From Plumapathes pennacea (lineage: Eukaryota > Cnidaria > Anthozoa > Antipatharia > Myriopathidae), in contig OZ038464.1 in assembly GCA_964036295.1 (NCBI GenBank), positions 26,548,508-26,612,507 of the forward strand: a stretch of DNA of 64,000 nucleotides, read 5' to 3'. The translations under genes were made by a program, and so were the position numbers. Of this stretch, positions 1 through 11,900 are shown piece by piece (position 1 is the first letter of the stretch; every line of letters begins with the position of its first letter). The notes under the pieces were generated by a model that was not told the origin of the DNA, made no database searches, and worked only from the letters and a program-made list of their open reading frames with translations.

Positions 1-1963
1 TGCCCAGCCTGAGGGTCCTACTGTATGTTTTAACATGTGGGATAATTGGCCCAACTTGTAAGTACACTTGTCCCCGAACGAAGTGAGGGAAATAATCACG
101 ACGCTAATGCAGCAAAATCGCATCATTTGAAGACTCCAAGCGTGTCGCCATCTCGAAATTTAATGTTCGTGTGTGTGTGTGTGTGTGGGGTACGACTCGT
201 CCCCAGGGCCATCCGCGTCGAGCGACCACTGCGAGGTTACATCGGCAGCTTAACTGTAAACCGCCATTTTCTTAGTGACATGCGGTAGCTGTAAGAGTAC
301 GAACGGAAGTGATTTTGTACAATAAGATGCAGATACAAGGCCAAGCAGTTCGACGGACGGCTGTAATTTGCCCGGATATTTTGCCGGTGTATGGGAGGCA
401 AGCTTACTAGCCGTGAAACGGATTCTTAAAGGCACAACTGGTCGACCTGAACACAATCCCAGACGCCAGTATTGTGTTAAACGCAGACACTTCTTCAGAA
501 AGAAATAGCAAAATACAGCTGGTGGAAATCGAACAATCATCGTGGCAAATTTCACCTTTTACAATAACAGGAATGTAGTTTTCAGAATCCAAGTTTGACA
601 AGATGACGACACAATACAATGGAAAGTGGAATTTTCGTACTGTATGAGGACTGCTCTATACAGTGTACTTTGAAATCATTGAAGACGTAAACAATAGTGT
701 TTTGGGTTTTGTTTCCTTTGCTGGAAAAGAGCTAAAGCTATGGCTTTCAGGAACCGGTGAGTTTTGAAAATTTACATCAATTAACGTACAACGCTTTTGT
801 TAAATGACGGTCGTGTTATCATTATGGTATTTCAACAATTGCCGTATATTTTGTCGTTTGATGCCCCGGGAACTGTGATGAAGGCCAAGTAGGATTATAC
901 TGTGATCTTTTCGCTAGTTTTCAAAGCTATTTCAGAGTGCCTTCGTGCAAGATTGTGTCATCCGATTCCTGACATATTTGCATAATTTCACTGACAGTCT
1001 GACACATGCTGTGAAGTTTTGTCGCCGCGTTTGTTGGCACACTGTATTCAAGGATAAAATGTAACCGGGTTAGAATGCTTTTGCTTTTTGAAGGCTATTA
1101 AAGTAGAAAATATCCGGCCACTGCTTTCCAAATTAAACAATTACAGTCTATTGTATATTATTGTCTACTAGCGGAACCCCGTAAGATACTCGCTCAACAC
1201 AGTCAGACCTTGTATTATTTAGTGACCGGGTTTGCTCGCTCAATACAATCGGACCTTGTATTATTTAGTGACTTGATTTCTTTTTTCTGTCAAAGATTTT
1301 AAAATCGTCAAACGCAGTTTGAAAAGTTGTTGTGTTCAAAATTGAATCCCTGCCAAAATTCACACGGTCCCGAGACTTCGAAAGCGTGTAAACAAGCGAC
1401 TCGCTTTGACGGCTCTAAATTTTGTCATACTCGAAGAAGCGTATTAAACTTATAAAGTAAAAAATAAAAAATAAATAAAAACATAAAAAAACATACACGT
1501 ATGTGGTTAGGATAAAGCATTGGCTGGAGAAATCGTCGCTTTTCTTGAAATTCATAAAAATTTCGGTGTCCAAGATCGACTTTGCTTGGCTTTCAAGCGT
1601 CGGGAGTATTCAGTAGTTGCGTGTAAATGTTGTCTCAGCGAATTTCGAAGTTCAGCTTAGTGTCTACGAAAATTGCAGACCGTGCACGTTGTCTGAACTA
1701 AACCAGACTGCCGTACGACAAAGATTTTTTTTGCGGCCGACTGGTAACGTCGCTACACAGCCGTGGTTTGCAAAAAAAATTTTAAATAATCTCCGAACCA
1801 AAAATAAACAAGAATCCCACTTTCCGAAAACCCACTACTGAGCGAGGGGATATCTGCGATTATCGTATTTCTAGTAAATTTTTTTTTTTGATATCGGACC
1901 TGGATACACTGTTGGATGTGTTTAAAGACTCTAGTGTTACATGGTTTTTTGATGTTTTTTCAG
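1..1963. other. Non-coding stretch upstream of first visible GTPBP4 exon
   Basis: No convincing coding exon was found here on either strand. It contains a CA/GT microsatellite near 169-187, a tandem duplication of about 45 bp at roughly 1185-1275 (two copies of the phrase TTGTATTATTTAGTGAC), and AT-rich DNA around 1460-1500. A short ATG exon candidate ending in a good donor (ATG at 740, GTGAGT at 757) would encode only five residues and cannot be tied to a gene. The stretch is most simply an intron of GTPBP4, whose 5' exons must lie before the window. Confidence 0.5.
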
Positions 1964-3538
1964 GCCATCACAGCCTTGGCGCATCTCAGGTCAGCCATTC
2001 TCTACATCATGGACATTTCAGAGCAATGTGGGCGCACAATTGAGGAGCAGATCAACCTGTTTAGCAGCATCAAGCCACTGTTTGCTAACAAGCCTCTTCT
2101 GGTGGTGCTTAACAAAGTGGACATCATAAAACCAGAAGAGCTATCAGAGGAGAAAAAGGAGCTGCTGAAAGTGTTTGAGGAAGAAGGTAAAGACTACATA
2201 GTTCATGCAAAATTAGGGCTTTTGGAATGGGTAAATCACATGACATAAGAACTGATTATTGAACGTCAACAACTGCACCAATCACAAAAGGCGTAACACT
2301 TTCAACCAACCAGAAGCCAAAGTAATTTCAGCACCAATCACAAGGGCTGTAAGAAAAACTGTCAGCCAATTAGATAGCGTTCCCGTCATTTGCAGGCCAG
2401 ATCAGTGCAAGAGTAGGACTGGGAAAACAGGCTACCACTCAGTAGCTAAAGTAAATTGTATCTGGTTTTACTGTAAAGAAGAGAGGCCAATCATGACCAG
2501 CAGTGCGACAAAACGCCATTTTCAGTTGCTGATTGAATGATCACAATCGGCATTTTCTTTTTTTTCTGATTAGCCGAGAATTTTGCAAGTTGTTTGGACC
2601 GATCCAAAAGTGTAGCAAAACGCAAAATCAAAGCAATCACACAATTTCTGTCAACTAAAAACCACTCTATAAGAAAGTTATGTGAACATGTGCAGTACAG
2701 TGAAGGGATTCTTCACCTCTCTGTTGCCAGGGGTAACCATTCTCCCAATGAGCACCCTCAGCGAGGAGGGAGTGATGTCTGTGAAAACAGAAGCGTGCGA
2801 CCAACTCTTGGCGCAGCGCGTGGAGGTGAAGATGAAATCCAAGAAGGTCAATGACGTCGTGAACAGGTTGCACGTGGCGACTCCGACGCAGCGAGACAAC
2901 AAGGTCAGGCCACCCTGCATTCCCCCCGCAGTACTGGAGCGACGGAAGGCAGCCATGGAAGTGGAGGACGGAGCCAAGAGGAAGCTAGCTAAGGACCTGG
3001 AGCAGGAGCAGCGAGAGGATTATTACATGGACCTGCGACAACACTGGAATGTCGAGAACGAGGAGGAGAAGGGGGATGTCATCCCTGAGATCTTCCTTGG
3101 CAAGAACATTGCGGATTACATCGATCCTGAAATCATGAAGGTGAGGTCGCGACAGATACGTGTGGTAACACAGGAAAAGACAGACAAACACACAGGTATA
3201 CAAAATTAATGAATAACTAGATGGAGACAGAGAAAGAAAGTCAAGCAGAGCAAAAGAAAAAGACATATTTGAAATATTTGATTTGATTCACCTGTACTTC
3301 AAAAGCGGTGGTTCCGATAAGTATATACTTCTTTACGGTCAAAGTCACATGAACACGCAATCTATGACAGATAGAAAAACAGTAAATACTAACAATTATG
3401 TAACACAAAAGTAAGAGTCAATCCACTTAAATCAAATACAGAAAAATAGTTTATGTTGGATACCAGTGCCAATATTTGAATAGCCCATTTTTATTACATG
3501 TCCTTGGCGAAGTGACTTGAACTAATCACTTGTTTGTT

Positions 3539-3569
<31 letters not shown>

Positions 3570-6500
3570 CTGTTTTGTTTTTGTTTTTTTGTTTTTTGTT
3601 TTTGTTTTGTTTGTTTGTTTGTTTGTTTGTTTGTTTGTTTTTTTTGCAGAAACTGGAAGATCTTGAACGAGAGGAGGACCTCAGAGAGAAAGCGGGAGTT
3701 TACGAGTCGGACTCGGTCCGTAATAACACAAACCCTGCCCCATCCCTCACACTCAGAACCCAACTTCACTGACAGTTATGTTACACACCTGCATAGAGGC
3801 CAGCACGGCCATGTGTCTAAAACACGACAAACAACGACAACAACAACAAGAACAAAATCAAATGTCGTAGTTTGTTGTGGACACTTTAAAAAGCAGAAGC
3901 CTTTCTTCCTCCAAGCACATATGGGAAGTTTCATGGGTTCGCTTTTTGACGCCAGAATTACTTTCTGAAATCCAACTATTTTCTGCATCAACTGATGGAA
4001 ATACACATCTTGAATAGGAATTTGAAGGAAAAACACCACGGATGAGAGCATTCTAACGGATTTTGACGTCGCTGGGTAAAAAAGCCATCTCATACGGGAC
4101 ACAGTGTAGTTTACTGTAATGCGAAAGTTTCCTTGTACGAACATTAAAGATGTTTTATCGCGTATAACAACAAGGCGACAAGTTAATAAACCTCAACGTG
4201 GTTTTTCTTTCGCCTCAGGAGGAGGAACTGGACTCTGAAGAAGAGGAGACAAGGCGGAAAGCGGAAGAGTAAGTGAACAAATGAATGTTTTGGGGTTTTC
4301 TTTTTTGATCCTTTGTGCGTAAATATGCGAGGCTGGGGTTTATGGCTTCGGCGCCAAACGTTTGTATGTATTTTTGACAGTTGTGTTTTTTCCTTGTTTG
4401 TTTGATGAAACAGAATTCGCGAGAAAAAGAAGCTTGTCGTAAGAGAACACCGCGAGATGAAACCAGGAAGCAACCACGCCAAGCTGCCTCGCAATGCCTT
4501 GCTGAAAGTACGTATCAGTGTCAACGTTATCGTGATCGTGATCGTGATCGTTATCGTTATCGTTATCGTTACAGTTTCTGTGATTAAAATCATTGCCACA
4601 GCTACTGCTACCACGTCTACTGCCGTTGTCGTTGTCACTGTTATAGTTTGATAGTAGTTGAATTTCTTTTCTTGTTGCTGCACTTCCAGTCACTCTATAC
4701 TGCTACTGCTGCTAGCTGGTATTACTGTTGTTTTGGTGTTTGATTTTCTGCAGTAGGTGTAATTGTCCTCGTCTTGTTGGCTGTTGTAACCTTTCTTTGA
4801 CACACAAAAGCAGTCAAAATCGATAAAAGTTTATCCCATTTTATCTGAACGTGCAGGACAAGTTAGAGCATAACTTCACCTTCTTCGATGTAGATGATGA
4901 TATTTCCAGTCGATAAAGCCATCCGTTGTGTGTTTTTTTTAGTCCAAGGCGGCACGCAGCAGGAAGGCGACGCTGAGTGAAGAAGGCGTCGAACAGATGG
5001 AGGGCATTGAAGTGAGTGCTGTTGTCATTGTTCTGTGCGGTTAGCGCTCGAGTTTGCGTTCCGTCAACTGAAAGCGTTTTTCGGATGACCTTCGAAAGTA
5101 TGCGTGTGATTGCTTTGCTACGCTTTCGATTTGGTTCAGTCAAGTTTGTCAGCATTCTCATTCAATCAGGGACAAAGAAAAGCCCGTTTGCGATCTTCTC
5201 ACGCAGGCAAGCAAGGAGCTGGCCTTTTCTCGCACTGTTGATTGGTTTCTTCTTCAAAGTAAAACCAAACTTTGGCTTCTGATTGGTTGAAGGTGTTTTT
5301 TACAGCCTCTGGCAGTGTACTTCTTCGATTTTGGTTTTCACGAAAGTCATCGGAAAACCGTGCTGTAGTGATTAGGCATGTTGTCAAAATAGTTCCCCAC
5401 CTAAATATATAATTTGTACCCTTTACGACTCAGTATAGGGATGTCCCCAATTTCCAACTGACTGTACATCTTTTGTTTCTTAGGAAGATGAAGGAGCCTC
5501 GAGGTCGCGTTCCAAAACTCCTGTGAGCCGGAAGAGACGGAGAGAGGCCAGCGGTAACACACGCAGTCTGTCGCGACCACCGCGTGACCAGTCCGGGATT
5601 GCGCACCCAGAGGTGAGGAAAGAATTAAGGCAGGATTGAGATGCTAAGATACGAGGCAGGTAGGCAGAGAGAAAGCGAGACATACCTACACAGCCCCGGG
5701 ACAAAAAATGTTAGGACAACATCAATGTGCCCCCGGCCCCTTCCCCTCACTCAGTGTCACACTTGCAACAAGACATAGAGGCAGATGTAGGCATGCGTAT
5801 AGAGACATACATAAACATAGGTATACAGTCAACTCCCTTGTCATGGAGAACCGTCCAAGACGGACACCTGGCAGGAGCGGTCTCTGCCGTTTCTTCAGTC
5901 ATTTACTCTAACTGAACTCTCTTTGAGACGGACAGCACTCTAAAACGGACTGTTGGAACTGGTCCCGAGGGTGTCCGTCTTAGTGGCAGTTGACTGTAGA
6001 AGTAATATTAATCGATATTGTGCAGCTGAAAACTTTGTCGAGAACGTGAGAAATTAGACGAGGCAGGCTGCTCTGAATAATCCTGAAAAGCTAACTTTGC
6101 TCAATGTCCAAACCAGTTTTGAAGAACTTACAATTGTGTAATTTCTCAGAAAAAGAAGAAAGCCAAGAAGCTGGTCAAGACGTCCCAGAGAGGAATGAAC
6201 CGAATGGGTAAAGCCGGTAAGTACAACGTTGTTTTTTTTTGAGTAATTATCTTGCTAACTTTAGAGCAAAGATCAACAATACGAAAAAAATATAATTTCA
6301 CATCGGTGTCCTAGTTGTATTGTTGTACTAGGGGAGCGGGTTGTATTACATAGTTTCTATTTTCTCCGTTTTGTGGTCTGGCAAAGTCTTTTATATGGAA
6401 ATTCGTGACATTTGATTTCATGCAAATCAAACTTATTTTAGTTGAAAATCTTGCTCCAGGCCTCATTTTTAAACATAAGCAGAAGGCAACTGGGAATTGG

Positions 6501-6904
6501 TCTATTAAACGAGTCACATTAGGTGGAGCCGTACATAAAGAAACACGTGCTTCAATTATTTTAAAGTGTCAATTTGTTTGCAGTGTCTTTGATTTATCAC
6601 TGTTATGTGAGGTTTTTCCAAACTGAGTATTGGGCCCTCAAAGGGAGAGGGTCCCCCACCCCCCCTCCCTCCCCCTCCCCCACCCCCCCCCCTTCCCTTT
6701 GAGAGTTGGATACTCAGGTTAGTCTTGTTCGCCACGTAAATTATCTCCCCGTTAAAAACTGTGTTCCTTTCCACAAAAATACGGGGCTTTCGGTGTTACA
6801 AACTTTTTTTTCTTGTTATAGGGGAATCTGACCGCGTTATCAGGACCAAAATGCCCAAACATTTATTTGCTGGGAAGCGGAAGATGAAAGCAGACAGGAG
6901 ATAA
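1964..6904 (+). CDS. GTPBP4: Nucleolar GTP-binding protein 1 (NOG1/GTPBP4), 3' part
   Basis: NOG1 is a nucleolar GTPase that joins pre-60S particles and is needed for large-subunit ribosome assembly. Visible exons: 1964-2186, 2731-3140, 3650-3715, 4219-4268, 4414-4507, 4943-5011, 5484-5612, 6150-6216, 6822-6904 (stop 6902-6904). All junctions keep frame. The first exon opens with AITALAHLR, just after the G3 region, and carries the G4 motif NKVD. The second holds [12 protein letters not shown], typical of the family. Later exons encode the charged tail and end [17 protein letters not shown], as in animal NOG1. The P-loop and G3 exons are absent from the 1,963 bp upstream, so the gene is 5'-truncated by the window edge or by assembly. 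The donor at 3716 is weak (GTCCGT) but is the only one that keeps frame. Identity is firm from the motif series. Confidence 0.93.
3530..3649 (+). repeat. (GTT)n / (GTTT)n microsatellite abutting a splice acceptor
   Basis: A GTT run is followed by a GTTT run in GTPBP4 intron. It reaches almost to the acceptor TTTTTTGCAG at 3640-3649 and so forms its polypyrimidine tract. Open frames through it (poly-Val, poly-Leu, poly-Asn) are low-complexity artefacts. Confidence 0.9.
4510..4572 (+). repeat. Hexanucleotide microsatellite (CGTGAT/CGTTAT)
   Basis: Short tandem array of CGTGATCGTGAT passing into CGTTATCGTTAT, immediately after the GTPBP4 donor at 4508. Intronic. Confidence 0.85.
5824..5998. mobile_element. 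MITE-like element with TACAGTCAACT ends
   Basis: The 175-bp segment starts TACAGTCAACT and ends with the exact reverse complement AGTTGACTGTA (11-bp terminal inverted repeats). The interior has internally repeated GACGG phrases (CCAAGACGGACACC, TGAGACGGACAGC, AAAACGGACTG). It lies in a GTPBP4 intron and has no coding capacity. The short size and TIRs suggest a non-autonomous DNA transposon. Confidence 0.7.
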
Positions 6905-6921
6905 TGTATCTGTCTAGAGTT

Positions 6922-6927
6922 AATAAA
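6922..6927 (+). terminator. Polyadenylation signal AATAAA for GTPBP4
   Basis: AATAAA 18 bp after the stop codon of GTPBP4; a normal position for a short 3' UTR. Confidence 0.7.
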
Positions 6928-7530
6928 GAAAAACAGTCGAGCGGGGCAAGAATGATGGTTACTTGACTTTGCATTCTCCCATCCGTGTCCAAGTAAAGAC
7001 TATTTTCTTCGACCACAGTGCTTTGCGCAAACCACAAGAGGGAGAAATGTCATTTCAAAAAGCAAATTTTTTGAAAATTTCCCGGGGGAGCATGCACCCC
7101 GACCCCCCTAGACAGGTAACGCCTCCGACGCTCGAGTGATCCGTGCCGTTAAATATATTTCCAGCCCTTTCTTCTTTCCTTCTAATCTGCTGGGGAACTT
7201 GTATGGTCCACACTTGTTCGTTTTTATTTGAAAACGTTTTGGAAAGTTTCCACTTTGGGAACCGCTTTTGAATTCCTCCGGTTTTAGTGTAGACGGAAAT
7301 CAAAAACGCATAAAAAATATGCGTTACAAACGAAAACCGATTGGTGAGGACATAGCCTGAGAAACTGAATCGCTGAGGATGCGGGGTCGTGCGAACCTAG
7401 ATTCCGCCCACCTGTCAGAGCACAACACAGCACAACACAAGTCTTCTCAAATTAATACAATCTCAAGTTTATTGGCTTTGTACAGTACCCAGGAATCGCT
7501 AGAAAATATATTGTGTGTAAAAAATATCCT

Positions 7531-7738
7531 TATTATATACATACTGAGACATACTCACGAAAAAGCCATATCGTAAAATTTCGTACGCAAATGAGTTCTA
7601 GCCAATGAGAGGCCGCGAACGACGCTTTTCACACGTGAAAAAAATCGTTCGTCCAATCACAAGCTGCGAACGACGATTTTTCACTACTTTTAAAGGGTTT
7701 CCCGGTTCCATCATAAATGTCTCAGTATGTATATAATA
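7531..7738. mobile_element. 208-bp MITE with perfect 22-bp terminal inverted repeats
   Basis: Begins TATTATATACATACTGAGAC plus AT and ends with the exact reverse complement (7717-7738). The interior contains a duplicated phrase of the type CCAATCA/GA..GCGAACGACG with AAAAATCGT. No coding capacity. The perfect TIRs suggest a recently mobile non-autonomous DNA transposon. Confidence 0.8.
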
Positions 7739-7750
7739 AACAGAAAACAT

Positions 7751-7887
7751 CATGGAAAGTGCTTTGTACAGTTTTTATTCACTCGTTGTTTCGTATCATA
7801 AAACTCACTCGCTCGCAAAGCCTCGCTCGTTCGTTTTATGATACTTCACAACTCGTGAATAAAAACCGTACGCGCGCACTTTCCATG
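7751..7887. mobile_element. Foldback (palindromic) element
   Basis: CATGGAAAGTGC at the left is the reverse complement of GCACTTTCCATG at the right. Most of the 137 bp folds on itself (AGTTTTTATTCACTCGT...TATCATAAAA against TTTTATGATA...ACTCGTGAATAAAAAC), leaving a loop of CTCGCT-type repeats. It starts 12 bp after the 7531-7738 element. Confidence 0.75.
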
Positions 7888-8954
7888 AAGTAATCTCTAC
7901 GCTACGACGCACCAAACTTGCAGTTCAGCATGCAACTTAGACACCGGCAAAGCGATATTAAAAAAAGTAACTTTCGAAACTGGGCAGATGGCCTGCTATT
8001 CCATGTCAATTAACAAGGAGTACAGACGCCAATAACTTACATAAAGCTCTTGGTAACACTCATAGCAAGCCATGTTGCTTGGCAAACAAGCCGTGTTCTA
8101 TGAACTCCGGATTTGGCTATAATTCTTCTTAAACGTAAGACTACAGTTGGGCAAAAGGTTTTGGATTTGGATTCGTGACGAATCGTAATATTTTGTTCCC
8201 GAATTTGTTTTGCCGTTTAAACACAACATGCATACGGATCACAAATCCGGAATCTAAAGTGGAATCATTGGTATAGGTAATACTCATAACTATGCCATGT
8301 TGCTTGGTAAACAAGGGATATTTTCTCGATTAACTCTAGATTCAAATCTTTCCAGAACTTGAACATTCACTGAAAATGTCATTCTTAAATTTCAACTGCA
8401 CCTTTGATAAACGCTGCTCGAACTCTTTCGCACGTGTTCTCTACCATTCTCAAAGGCGCCTATAAGACCACGTCAAACAAAGAATTTCAACTGAACATTT
8501 CAGGAACGCGCACAATTCTTATAAGGAAATCGGCTTGCACTAGATTTAGCGCCTTCAGCGTAACACAAACAAGAAGCCTTCAGAGTACGCAAGTAGCAAA
8601 CATCACACTGCTCTTGCCATAATGCAACGGTTCTTCAAATGCGATAATGCAGTGGCCTCAACCTCCGCCGCTACAGAGCAGCGAATTGGAGCAACAAGTT
8701 CTTCCAGGCGAACAAGTCAATAACGTTTGACACGACGTTATTTTCCTCGGCCGCTCCTCCGGTAAGTATACGTCGTTCGCAGGGTACGACCACCTTAATC
8801 CCACAACCCCTTCGCTCTGAACCCAAATGAATAATTTCTTCGACGCGACAGTGTTCGGCTCCAAGCATCAATACTGGACACTTTATCCGACCATCACCTT
8901 GCGTTACGTGTTCATTCCGTATCTTTACGTGTCCGACGGTCACTGCTATTAGCT

Positions 8955-11900
8955 TCAGGGAGAGGTCGTTTTGCTCCTTGACTCGGCCCTGCGTCGTGAG
9001 AAGAGCAGTCCGACCTGTTCGAAGAGCGCTTTCCTGACAGAGGCCGTGAACTTGTTGACCAAACAGAAGGCGGTGGCCACTTCGAACCACAAGTTGTACA
9101 AAATGACGACACGGAAGCTCCCTAGCCAGTCCAGTCGGCCAAACTCACCCATCAGGTCGAATTTAGTTATGCCTGCACAGGAAACGTACTTTGGGTTAGC
9201 TGCGAGCACACGACAAGGCAGCTTTTAGATGAATGACAAAAACAATTGACGCGGTAATACAGAGGACATACTTTGCAATTACAGCGTCAATCCAAAGGGC
9301 TGTATAAGAAAACACTTTCAACTAACTGAAGCCAAAGTCATTTGCGACTGACTGACGCGCGAAAACTGGAGGCCATTAACAAATTTAACTGACGTTTTGC
9401 GCGTTAGCCCTTCGTCAGAGCAAGTCCAGTTTTCACACATCGAGGCCCATAGTCGAATCATCGCACGCCCTTCTGCACGCCAACGCAGTCGAAAACTATA
9501 AACCGATCAGCATGACGGCGAAAAACGCCATCGCCTCTCGCTTATCGCAATCGGGTTTTACTTTTGTTCCGTATTGGCCAGGATGCTGTAAAACTTGATT
9601 GGGCCAATCAGAAAGCATAAGAAACGCAAAATTGCCGTGGTCTTGTTCCTTATCGCGCCGAGTCGCACAGTTCCGGTCACTGGTCTTACCAAGTGTTCGA
9701 GACAGCACAGGCAAAGCCGAGCTAAGAATCAGCAGAACCACGCAGTTGCCGATAACCTGTAGTTGGGGACAACAAAAGATTACCAACACGACGAGGAATT
9801 CTACGGGCCGATTTTTTAAACAAAGTCTAACTTAGACCTGGTTTATCGCTAAATTGAAGTTTAAACGGACGCCGTAAAACAGGGTTAGTAAAACGTTAAA
9901 TTGCATTTTTAGAACATGGATCGGAGTCGGTTTATAAAGACGACGTTTGGCCGTTGTCCGTTAAGCATGGCTGTTGTTTAAATCTTGTTTAGACCAGGAC
10001 TTTCTTAACCGCGGTCTAAACCTTGTTTAAAATATCGGCCCTACATGTTTAAGTTAGTGATTAATTCCATGTTCTCTTCAGTTTCTCAGCAGAGATATAT
10101 CGCACAGTATGGAGAACTTTGTGTTTGATGAAAGTTGTTTGAACTATCAATTCTCACTACATCCTCCATACAATTCCTTCTTGAATGGTTGAGAGAATAT
10201 GTATCAAGAGCTCAGAAGCGAAAGGGAATGTCGTTTTTCCCAGACGTTTTACAGTGAAAGAAATCGATTATGACAGATCTGTAACGGTTTGGACATTTTC
10301 ACGATTCGAACAAACAATAACTACGAGTGTGGTCAAATGAGAGATTTTCACTCAGGTCACATGACACAGTGACGTCACTTGCCTTGGTCATGGTGCTGTC
10401 CCGGATGGAAGGCAACAATCGTGATAAGCATGGCACGCTGTACAGACCGACCACGGACGCTAGCATCAGGTAACTGTTAACATTAAGGTTGTTGTGACAT
10501 ACATGTGATTTATATACCTATTCTTAAATATCGGAGACTTTAAGTGGGCTTAAAGCGCGCTTAAAGTATTAATTAAGCGTTAATGTTCAGATGATCTGAT
10601 CACTTCGGCTGTGCTTTGCATGAAATCTCTGAGTCCCCGTTTGTGTGGAGAAAATTTGTCCTCGGGACCCGTGACACCCTCCTCCATAAGTCACCTTGGG
10701 CGCGCTAATTATTTATACACTTTTCATAAATCGAAGCGAGCTGTTCGCTGAGAAAGTAAAACTTATCTCGGGGAAAATGGTGACCCTGTGGTCGGAACAC
10801 CACGTAAACGAATCACTTCGATTTAAAGAGTTGGCACGCCCAGGGTTATGATGTGAACACATAAAAGGGGAATACAAGAAAACAGTTGGTAAGGATACAA
10901 GATGAGTATGACCTCCAGCAGTGCACCAAACGTGCCCATCATGGAAGAGGACACTTTACCAAGTACCAGCACCTGCAACACAACACCGGTCTTGTTAGCG
11001 TCATTTCAGGCCGCTCGCTCGAGATTACCACATCATTCTGCATGCATACTGTAATTGCATTTATATTACCAGCTTACGACACACGTGACAGAAAAAGGCT
11101 GCGTGATTGCTATGCCCTGACACTGATGCCCGCTCACACTAATACGTTTTCATTTGATAACGCATCCGTTTTTGACAGTCTCTACTCTGAGAACCGTGTT
11201 GGAAAACCTCCGTTTTCAAGTTATCGTTTTAGCGTGGACGGAAGGCAAAAGCACGTAAGAATTGTGTGAACGTGGCTTGAGGGATTATCCGACGCACGAG
11301 GGATAAATAACAAATATGCCTTGTATTTTTGCGACACTTCTGGAGTTGCTTTATTCGAGGTTCTGAACGCTGCAATTACGTCGCATTCCATTGCATTATA
11401 GCAACTCGCATGTGATAGTGCAACGGTCGTTACAAGTTATGACGTCGTGCTGCGTTGCGTTTCTTGGCCGGCTGGTTTTTGTGTGCGCGTTCGAAAAGAT
11501 GCGCCAAAAAGAGCGCCTGGTGAAACATGTCAAATGAACCAAAAGACATTGCTCTTTAAACGTCACTCACCGTGGGTCGACTGGGTAATGCTCCTTCCAC
11601 AAATAACACGCTAAGAACGTTCAAAGCAACCCTGGCCATGCAGCTCGTCTGAAAACAAACAAATTCAATTATGTTCATTAGCCGATGGATGGAGTATTTC
11701 ACAAGGATCAATTGCATGTGCCTGTAAAGAGAGCGAACACTTGAGACCCGAACATCTTGGATTCGACGTTTCGCGGCGACAGAGATCAAGTGGCATGGCG
11801 TTGTATTCTATACCAAAAATGCTACACAGTATTCTGTCATGTTATTAGGTCTAGCGCTCGTCAGAAGGTATCGTTAGTCTTCCAACATGAAGCTATGTAA

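Larger units (their letters stand above)
6928..8954. other. Tail-to-tail intergenic region GTPBP4 / LMBR1
   Basis: No gene seen. Short open frames here lack splice context or recognisable sequence. It holds two small inverted-repeat elements (7531-7738 and 7751-7887). It also holds a degenerate internal duplication: the phrase CATGTTGCTTGG occurs near 8070 and again near 8298 in similar surroundings. The LMBR1 3' UTR should occupy the right-hand part. Confidence 0.6.

Noticed and set aside
740-756. Short ATG exon with a strong donor (five codons) as a GTPBP4 first exon
   Set aside because: The intermediate exons encoding the G domain are not found between it and 1964, and the residues do not match the usual NOG1 start.
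3494-3968. Open frames rich in Val, Leu, Asn or Lys
   Set aside because: They come from translation of GTT/GTTT microsatellites and overlap a real GTPBP4 exon in another frame.
10290-10330. tRNA-like GATTCGAAC phrase
   Set aside because: No acceptor stem, anticodon arm or D-arm could be built around it on either strand; no tRNA gene was found in the window.
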